DNA from: PVC group bacterium (ex Bugula neritina AB1)
GTDB taxonomy: Bacteria; GCA-001730085
NCBI GenBank assembly: GCA_001730085.1
Contig: MDLB01000057.1
Span: 1-11,755 of the forward strand
Length of the DNA stretch: 11,755 nt
Direction: 5' to 3'
Position 1 is the stretch's first letter. Every line of letters begins with the position of its first letter. A program made the position numbers and the translations under genes. The notes under the pieces were generated by a model. That model did no database searches. It was not told where the DNA came from and saw only the letters and a program-made list of their open reading frames with translations. Shown here one piece after another: positions 6,733 to 11,755 of the stretch.

Positions 6733-8901
6733 CTATTGAGGTAACTTGTTCGTTAAAAATTTACAATCAGGATAATTAGAACATCCCCAAAAAGTACGTC
6801 CACGTTTTCTTGAAGACTTTTGAATCAACTCTCCTTCACACGTCTCTTCAGGACATTTCACCCCCGACTTTATAGTAATCGTTTGAGTTTTTTTACATTT
6901 AGGATAATTTGAACATGCCCAAAACTTTCCATATCTTCCCATTTTAAGAAGCATTTCAATTTTGCAGTCTTCACATGTGGGAGGCTCTCCTAATGATTCT
7001 TTAAAACTATCATCTTCATTCTCTTCTAAGTCTCTGGTATTACGACAGTCTGGATATCCCGAGCATACTAAAAATTCCCCATATTTTCCCCACTTGATAC
7101 ACATCTTTTTTTGACACTTGTCACAAACTTCATCGGTTTCAACAACTTGCTGTTTAATATCCGCCATTTTTTCTTGTGCCACTTTGAGATTTTCTTCAAA
7201 AGGTTCATAAAAGTTTTTTAATAAAAGAACCCACTCCTCTTCTCCTTCGGCGATAGCATCTAATTGTTCTTCCATATTAGCAGTAAAATCAACATTAAAA
7301 AGATCAGGCATGAATTGCAGTAAAACTCCGTTAACTCTTACGCCTAGTTTAGACGGATGAAAGCGTCTTTCTATTTTATCTACATATCCACGATCTTGGA
7401 TCGTTTTGATTGTGCTAGCATACGTACTCGGTCGACCAATCCCATAGTCTTCAAGAGCTTTAACAAGAGAAGCTTCCGAAAAACGTGCTGGTGGTTTTGT
7501 GAAGTGTTGCTTGGCTTCCATTTCTTTCTTCAAAAGCTCTTCTCCTATAGCAAGAGGAGGAAGCAAGGCGGCTTGTTCTGAAGAGGCTTTTTCTGAGTCT
7601 CCACCTTTGAGTTCTTTGATTTCTTTATCAACAATCATATGTCCATGAAATTTGATGATCGAGCCACTCGCATGAAAAATGTATTCGTCAGCCGAAATTT
7701 TTACCACAGTGCTATCAAAAATAGCTGCTGTCATTTGACTCTTTAAAAATTGCGCCCATATCAAAAGGTACAAAGAGTACTGATCTTTATTTAGCATATT
7801 CTTTAAGGACGCTGGGGTTCTTTCAAGAGATGTTGGTCGTATAGCTTCGTGTGCATCTTGTGCTTCAACTTTGGGCTGAGAAGATTTTTTCTTTTTCGAT
7901 TTACTTTTATAAACAGGAGCCTTCGAGGGAAGAAACTTATCTCCATATTCTTTTTTAATATACTCACGGGCTTCACTTTGCGCTAGATCAGAAATACGGT
8001 GTGAATCTGTTCTCATATAAGTGATCAAACCAACCGTATCATTCCCAATATCTATTCCCTCATAAAGCTTTTGGGCAACAGACATTGTTTTACTCGCACT
8101 AAAACCAATTTTGTTAGCAGCTCTTTGTTGCAATGTGCTTGTTATAAAAGGGGCATCCGGGAATCTTTTTTTCTCTGTTAACTTAATATTTTTGACTTCG
8201 TAAGAAGCTTTTTCGACTTTTTCTAAAACAGAAAAAGCTTCTTTTTCATTGGATAAAGTCACCTTTTCGAGTTGGGCATGAAAAATTTCCGGGTGATCCT
8301 TTTTTTGAAAGTCAGCTTCAATCGTCCAAGATTCTACCGGAACAAAAGCTTTTATTTGCTCCTCACGTTCGCAAATCAATCGAACACAAACAGACTGAAC
8401 TCTTCCAGCACTTAAACCTCTACCAACGCTTTTCCATAAAAAAGGGCTAACTTTATATCCAACAATACGGTCGAGAGACCTTCTAGCTTGTTGAGCATTA
8501 ACCAAGTTTTGATTAAGTTGACCTGGATTTTTAACCGCATCTAAAACGGCTTTTTTTGTTATTTCATTAAAAGAAACCCTGTGAATTTTTCCAGCAAATT
8601 TTTTGGATATTTTATTGGACAAGTGCCAAGCAATCGCTTCTCCTTCTCTATCTGGATCCATTGCCAAATAGATTTCATCGACTTTTAAAGATTCAGCAAT
8701 CAAGTCTGTTAGGATTTTATTTTTTCCACGGATCACAACATATTCTAATGAAAAGTCTTTATCAAGATCAATACCGATTTTATTTTTTGGAAGGTCTATC
8801 ACATGTCCCATAGAAGCTTTAACTGTAAACGAAGATCCCAAAAATTTGTGAATTGTCTTCATCTTCGCTGGAGACTCTACTATCACCAAAGATTTACTCA
8901 C
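6733..8901 (-). CDS. topA: DNA topoisomerase I (type IA)
   Basis: Relaxes negatively supercoiled DNA by single-strand passage. 722 residues from a GTG at 8901, chosen because GGGAG lies nine bases upstream and the TOPRIM domain starts directly (SLVIVESPAK). TOPRIM acidic residues: Glu9 and DPDREGEAIAWHL from residue 82. RGLSAGRVQSVCVRLI (161-176) and the active-site Tyr295 in TYMRTDS follow. The C-terminus carries three zinc-ribbon modules with four Cys each, starting near residues 593, 643 and 683, of the WGKYGEFLVCSGYPDC type. The protein ends soon after the third. The SWIB domain fused to TopA in Chlamydiaceae (established knowledge) is absent. The gene stands alone: long non-coding gaps lie on both sides and dprA is not adjacent. 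Confidence 0.97.
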   Translation of the reverse strand: MSKSLVIVESPAKMKTIHKFLGSSFTVKASMGHVIDLPKNKIGIDLDKDFSLEYVVIRGKNKILTDLIAESLKVDEIYLAMDPDREGEAIAWHLSNKISKKFAGKIHRVSFNEITKKAVLDAVKNPGQLNQNLVNAQQARRSLDRIVGYKVSPFLWKSVGRGLSAGRVQSVCVRLICEREEQIKAFVPVESWTIEADFQKKDHPEIFHAQLEKVTLSNEKEAFSVLEKVEKASYEVKNIKLTEKKRFPDAPFITSTLQQRAANKIGFSASKTMSVAQKLYEGIDIGNDTVGLITYMRTDSHRISDLAQSEAREYIKKEYGDKFLPSKAPVYKSKSKKKKSSQPKVEAQDAHEAIRPTSLERTPASLKNMLNKDQYSLYLLIWAQFLKSQMTAAIFDSTVVKISADEYIFHASGSIIKFHGHMIVDKEIKELKGGDSEKASSEQAALLPPLAIGEELLKKEMEAKQHFTKPPARFSEASLVKALEDYGIGRPSTYASTIKTIQDRGYVDKIERRFHPSKLGVRVNGVLLQFMPDLFNVDFTANMEEQLDAIAEGEEEWVLLLKNFYEPFEENLKVAQEKMADIKQQVVETDEVCDKCQKKMCIKWGKYGEFLVCSGYPDCRNTRDLEENEDDSFKESLGEPPTCEDCKIEMLLKMGRYGKFWACSNYPKCKKTQTITIKSGVKCPEETCEGELIQKSSRKRGRTFWGCSNYPDCKFLTNKLPQ

Positions 8902-8910
8902 AATATTTTT

Positions 8911-8915
8911 CTCCC
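8911..8915 (-). promoter_or_regulatory. Ribosome binding site of topA (supports GTG start)
   Basis: GGGAG on the minus strand, nine bases before the GTG at 8899-8901. No ATG start fits the TOPRIM N-terminus, so this site decides the start. Confidence 0.6.
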
Positions 8916-8963
8916 AAATTCTATAAATAAATAATTTAAATTTTAAGTCCCACAGCTATAGAA

Positions 8964-9002
8964 ACAACACTTAGAAATCTCGTAGAGGTTTCTCGGAGTT
9001 GT
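8964..9002. repeat. 39-nt imperfect hairpin in the topA leader region
   Basis: Inner stem AGAAATCTC (8973-8981) with GAGGTTTCT (8985-8993) around loop GTA; outer stem ACAAC (8964-8968) with GTTGT (8998-9002); a four-by-four internal loop between them. It begins about 60 bases upstream of the topA start. The inner stem is fully paired (one G-U) only in the plus-strand RNA; in the minus-strand RNA it has one mismatch. Role unknown. Confidence 0.4.
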
Positions 9003-9113
9003 AAAAAAACATATATAAAGAAATATCTGTTATCTGTTTTTTTATAAAGCATTTAGGATATCTTACAAAAATGTCATAAAAAAGGATATATCTAAATCCA
9101 AAAAAAATGCAAA

Positions 9114-9144
9114 TAAAAAACGCTCTTGATATCTCAAAAGCGCT
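9114..9144 (-). terminator. Intrinsic terminator, minus strand
   Basis: On the minus strand CGCTTTTGA (9142-9134) pairs with TCAAGAGCG (9129-9121) around a four-base loop, with one G-U, and is followed by a run of T from 9120. It points the right way to end transcripts from the small gene at 9396-9659, about 250 bases upstream, and so separates them from topA. Confidence 0.6.
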
Positions 9145-9395
9145 TGTTTGCAAATGTCTTCAATAAAAAATATTTTAAATTGGATATAGAATTTCTTAAT
9201 ATTTTGGAAAAAGTTCAAATTTAGCATAGAAAAATGAGCTTCTTCCAAAATAAAAAATATTTTAAAAGAATGCAAAAGAAGGGTTATGTGAAATTATGCG
9301 GAGCTTAAGCAAAAAATTTTCAAAAAGCTATTGGATCGCCATTTTTAAAAAACTCTTTACAAGCATTCTGTTATTAAAATTTAAAACAATTGATA

Positions 9396-9659
9396 TTACT
9401 CTTTTTCAGCTAGGTCTTCTTCAGTGGGTTCTATACGCTGATCATGGAAACGGTTAGGATCTGCAAGGCCACTGTCAACATGTTCCGGATAGGTCACATA
9501 AGAGCCTTCCGCATCTTTCGCTATGATTTTGACAACATTCTCACCTTCTGTGATTTCTTTGACAACCATATCCTTGCTTGTTGCAAAAAAATTCGCTTCT
9601 TGTCCACCTTTGCCAGTATTTTTATTGACTTTATCACCAAAAGTTTGCTTTTTTGCCAT
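9396..9659 (-). CDS. Small soluble protein of unknown function, 87 residues
   Basis: The start is the ATG at 9659 (MAKKQTFGDKVNK), because GGAGGA sits nine bases before it; a longer form starting at 9683 would place that site inside the coding region. The N-terminus is basic and Gly/Asn/Lys-rich (NKNTGKGGQ), the middle looks like a short beta-rich core (KEITEGENVVKIIAKD), and the tail is acidic (EPTEEDLAEKE). No signal peptide, membrane segment or Cys is present. I do not recognise the family. It stands alone, with a TATAAT-like element upstream near 9704-9711 and a terminator downstream at 9114-9144. The strong ribosome binding site and clean reading frame, in otherwise non-coding surroundings, support a real and well-translated gene. 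Confidence 0.72.
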   Translation of the reverse strand: MAKKQTFGDKVNKNTGKGGQEANFFATSKDMVVKEITEGENVVKIIAKDAEGSYVTYPEHVDSGLADPNRFHDQRIEPTEEDLAEKE

Positions 9660-9668
9660 TGATCTGAG

Positions 9669-9674
9669 TCCTCC
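9669..9674 (-). promoter_or_regulatory. Strong Shine-Dalgarno site of the 87-residue protein
   Basis: GGAGGA on the minus strand, nine bases before the ATG at 9659. It is the closest match to the anti-SD sequence that I noted before any gene in this window, and it fixes the shorter start. Confidence 0.65.
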
Positions 9675-9961
9675 ATGTGGCATGATATAAAATTATTTAA
9701 ATTTAATTATATAAAATAAATCCTATATTTATTTGAAAATAAAATCTTTTCAAATAAGGAAAAACCTATACAATATTAAAACTATCATCGCTTTAACTTT
9801 ACAAAGAAAATATTCGTAAGTGTCATATTTTTTTAAAATCAACAAATCATTATTAATTTTCTTCAAATCAAGCAATGATTATTAAAATAATAATATATAA
9901 TATGATTCTTTTATAAAAAATATAGCGTAAAATCTCTAAAATTTAAGATACAAAAATTCTA

Positions 9962-10180
9962 TCACAAAATTTTTTTTTTGACCATTCTAATAGGATACCT
10001 ATAAATATCTAACACCTTTTCTTTACGAAATCGCATAGGATTCCCTGCCGGATACTCTCCTGTAAAAAAAATTATAGATGACTTTTTTGATTATCCGAAA
10101 ATAATCATCAAATTATTTAAAACAATAGCAATACTTGAACAGAGAAAAAGATAAAACGCCTATAAGACAATAATAGGCAT
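9962..10180 (-). pseudogene. Remnant of a small membrane-type protein, two in-frame stops
   Basis: From an ATG at 10180 one minus-strand frame runs 73 codons to a TGA at 9962-9964, broken by a TAG at codon 7 and a TAA at codon 30. Between the stops it reads a hydrophobic segment (AFYLFLCSSIAIVLNN). After the second it reads SIIFFTGEYPAGNPMRFRKE and ends basic (MVKKKIL). The second half lies in a local island of higher GC, unlike the flanks, which supports former coding. Product not recognised. The hydrophobic stretch followed by a polar basic tail suggests a C-terminal piece of a membrane protein. Confidence 0.33.
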
Positions 10181-10205
10181 AAAGATCTCGCAGGTTTTCT
10201 TGAGC

Positions 10206-10240
10206 GTTCACAACGTAACAGTTATGTTGTGAGCTTTTTT
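10206..10240 (+). terminator. Canonical intrinsic terminator, plus strand
   Basis: GTTCACAACGTA (10206-10217) pairs with TATGTTGTGAGC (10223-10234): twelve pairs with two G-U, loop ACAGT, then six T (10235-10240). No plus-strand gene is recognised upstream, so it ends either an unrecognised small RNA or transcripts of a lost gene. It would also shield the downstream transporter promoter. Confidence 0.7.
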
Positions 10241-10307
10241 AGAAATAAAACGCTATTTTAAAAATTTTTTCGATAAAGTGTATGAGCTATTCGACAAAAG
10301 TTTTATA

Positions 10308-10335
10308 TTGACTTTTTTACTCTTAATGATAATAT
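10308..10335 (+). promoter_or_regulatory. Candidate sigma-70 promoter of the transporter gene
   Basis: TTGACT (10308-10313), a 16-base spacer, then TAATAT (10330-10335). It lies about 130 bases before the ATG at 10465, implying a long leader. A TATAAT at 10378-10383 is an alternative -10 but lacks a good -35. Confidence 0.4.
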
Positions 10336-10464
10336 GATTTCTTAATATTTTTCAAAAAATTCAATATAGAAATGCTTTATAATGCAATTAATTTTAATAA
10401 AAATTACTTAGCAAGTTAAAGGCAACCTTAAGTAAAAATTTATAGATAACAAGGACCTTTATAT

Positions 10465-11418
10465 ATGGGTTCTGAAACATCTTCAACTAAATACTTTACA
10501 TTAGCAACTTTCTTACTGATCCCCATCTCTATTTATTTTCCTTCGGCATTCCTTTGGATTAAACCTTATGTTCAGCTTGGTATCGCGATTATTATATTAG
10601 GGGCAGGGATTACTCTAACTTTTGCAGAATTTAAAAATGTTTGGCATAATAAACGTCTACTCTTTTTAGCTCTTGTTTTACAATACACTATTATGCCTTT
10701 TTTGGCTTATGCTCTTAGCAAAATAGGTCACTTAGGGCCCACGATGATGATAGGTATGATTCTAACCGGCGCATCTCCCGGAGGAGTAACTTCTAATATA
10801 ATGACATTACTATGTCGAGGCAATTTACCCTTATCAATTTCAGCAACTTTTCTTTCCACCCTCATTTCTCCCCTTGTAACACCTCTTATTGTTTTCTTGA
10901 CTTTACATAAAACCATCGAAATAGAGCTTATTCCTATGATGAAAACGACTTGCATAATGCTTCTTCTCCCATTGTTTTTAGGTATAGTTATTAAGTCTAT
11001 TTTTAAAGATCGTATCAAAAAAGTCGAAACAGGATTACCCATCCTTTCTTTAGTAGTTACTCTTTTAATCTTAGGTTATATCGGGGCTTCGAACCGAGAT
11101 CTATTCTTAAAAGGATCTTTCGGGATACTCCCTTTTGTTGCTTTGCATAATCTTTTGGGACTCTTTCTTGGCTATATGGTAGCCAAATATTTCACGAAAG
11201 ATAGAGCTAATCAAAGAACTGTTGCACTCGAAGTTGGCATGCAAAACACAGCATTAGCTATGGTCTTAGCTATAAAATTTTTTAATATTTCGGCGGCATT
11301 CCCTGCTGCTTTATTTAGCCTTTGGCACAATATTATCGGCATCAATTTATCTAGATATTGGAGTTCTTTCATAGAAAAGAAGTCAGAAACTAGCACCCGA
11401 CCAGTAATAAATGACTAA
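10465..11418 (+). CDS. Bile acid:sodium symporter (BASS/SBF) family transporter
   Basis: A 317-residue inner-membrane protein with about nine or ten hydrophobic segments, the usual length and topology for this family. The ATG at 10465 has AAGGA nine bases upstream. Family signatures: GASPGGVTSN at residues 102-111, followed by a polar-aromatic-poor helix (LPLSISATFLSTLISPLVTP), and EVGMQNTALA at 255-264, the conserved substrate/sodium-binding crossover motif, then FPAALFSLWHNI. Bacterial members move organic anions such as bile acids, pantoate or keto acids with Na+; the substrate here cannot be told from sequence. It is the only intact plus-strand gene of clear function in the window, stands alone, and has its own candidate promoter. 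The C-terminus is a short polar cytoplasmic tail. Confidence 0.92.
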   Translation: MGSETSSTKYFTLATFLLIPISIYFPSAFLWIKPYVQLGIAIIILGAGITLTFAEFKNVWHNKRLLFLALVLQYTIMPFLAYALSKIGHLGPTMMIGMILTGASPGGVTSNIMTLLCRGNLPLSISATFLSTLISPLVTPLIVFLTLHKTIEIELIPMMKTTCIMLLLPLFLGIVIKSIFKDRIKKVETGLPILSLVVTLLILGYIGASNRDLFLKGSFGILPFVALHNLLGLFLGYMVAKYFTKDRANQRTVALEVGMQNTALAMVLAIKFFNISAAFPAALFSLWHNIIGINLSRYWSSFIEKKSETSTRPVIND

Positions 11419-11755
11419 GCTTTCTTCTTTCCTTCTTGATGTAGTGACTACTCTTCCTGAGGTCAAACTTTTATAAAAGAAATTTAATAAATTTATCGAA
11501 TATTTTTGAAAAATGTTGATTGACATAAAAAAATAAGAAATTTTTTTAATTTTTTTATTTATTAATAATAAATATCAAAAAAATATTATAAGAAAGGAAG
11601 TCAATCTCCAGATCCTTCTAAAAAGATACATTTATTAATCTTCTAAAATATTTTTTTAGAAGATCATTTTACATAAATATTTTAGACTTCCATTCATTTT
11701 CTTTTGATTTTTTTTCTTTTTTACATCCCTTCTATCTATTTTTCAGAGGTTTCAA
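11419..11755. other. Non-coding region after the transporter
   Basis: Very AT-rich. It contains a hairpin at 11638-11664 and a TTGACA at 11520-11525 without a well-spaced -10. GGAAG near 11596 is not followed by a start codon. No ORF worth calling; a further gene may begin beyond the edge. Confidence 0.4.
11638..11664. terminator. Perfect 11-bp hairpin, possible terminator
   Basis: ATCTTCTAAAA (11638-11648) pairs exactly with TTTTAGAAGAT (11654-11664), loop TATTT. The following CATTTTAC is only weakly T-rich, and the site lies about 220 bases after the transporter stop, so termination is possible but not clear. Confidence 0.35.

Larger units (their letters stand above)
8902..9395. other. Non-coding region upstream of topA
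   Basis: About 490 very AT-rich bases. It holds an imperfect hairpin (8964-9002), a minus-strand terminator (9114-9144), and an 18-bp exact direct repeat, AATAAAAAATATTTTAAA, at 9162-9179 and 9249-9266. Minus-strand frames of 60-70 codons here are low-complexity Phe/Ile/Leu-rich, and one is crossed by the terminator, so I do not call genes. The topA promoter must lie between the terminator and 8916, but no clear -35/-10 pair was found. Confidence 0.45.
9684..10464. other. Long non-coding region between the small gene and the transporter
   Basis: About 780 bases, extremely AT-rich apart from 10020-10065. It holds a likely minus-strand remnant (9962-10180), a small inverted repeat (GCCTAT/ATAGGC, 10158-10163 with 10073-offset partner 10173-10178), a plus-strand terminator (10206-10240) and the likely transporter promoter (10308-10335). 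An imperfect direct repeat, AATCATTATTAA / AATGATTATTAA, lies in about 9845-9890. No tRNA or other recognisable RNA gene. Confidence 0.4.

Noticed and set aside
7357-7581. Plus-strand ORF of 74 codons
   Set aside because: Antisense shadow of topA.
8971-9275. Two overlapping minus-strand ORFs of 60 and 70 codons
   Set aside because: Low-complexity Phe/Ile/Leu-rich translations in AT-rich DNA; one is crossed by the intrinsic terminator at 9114-9144, and neither has a ribosome binding site.
9444-9662. Plus-strand ORF of 72 codons
   Set aside because: Antisense of the 87-residue protein gene, which has a strong Shine-Dalgarno sequence on the other strand.
10322-10340. Fur-box-like half site (TAATGATAAT) overlapping the candidate transporter -10
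   Set aside because: Only one half matches the consensus, and such strings are expected by chance in DNA this AT-rich.
10728-11396. Minus-strand ORFs of 104 and 61 codons
   Set aside because: Antisense of the BASS transporter, whose membrane topology and family motifs are clear.

Overview
The window is AT-rich DNA and is best read as a chromosomal segment from an intracellular, probably chlamydia-like, bacterium. The support for that is indirect: low GC, an adjacent hemE-hemN pair as in Chlamydiae, decaying gene fragments between the genes, and a long protein with a eukaryote-like phosphatase fold. No single gene here fixes the phylum. TopA lacks the C-terminal SWIB domain known from Chlamydiaceae TopA, so the assignment stays tentative.

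Left part (1-3012, all minus strand): three genes overlap in ATGA steps and are probably one translationally coupled operon. In transcription order they are a roughly 630-685 residue protein with a degenerate classical protein tyrosine phosphatase (PTP) domain, a small holin-like membrane protein with three predicted membrane segments, and a protein of tandem Cys/His zinc-binding repeats cut by the window edge. The PTP domain keeps its scaffold motifs but has lost the catalytic Cys, the P-loop Arg, the WPD-loop Asp and the Q-loop Gln, so it looks like a pseudophosphatase. Its reading frame continues about 58 codons upstream of the first usual start, through a Ser-rich stretch with a basic KKRRRV motif. 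This operon is the most interesting item in the window.

3013-3824: intergenic. It holds a possible 46-residue plus-strand ORF followed by an inverted repeat, then a frameshifted, stop-interrupted plus-strand gene remnant that still ends in a recognisable intrinsic terminator.

Middle part (3825-8901, minus strand): topA (DNA topoisomerase I), a 488-base gap with short candidate ORFs, then hemE (uroporphyrinogen decarboxylase) and hemN (oxygen-independent coproporphyrinogen III dehydrogenase). hemE and hemN abut or overlap and catalyse two consecutive late steps of haem synthesis.

Right part (8902-11755): mostly very AT-rich non-coding DNA around two genes. One is a small soluble protein of unknown function with a strong Shine-Dalgarno sequence (minus). 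The other is a bile acid:sodium symporter family transporter (plus), preceded by a canonical intrinsic terminator and a candidate promoter. A minus-strand remnant with two in-frame stops lies between them. The last 340 bases hold no gene I can support.
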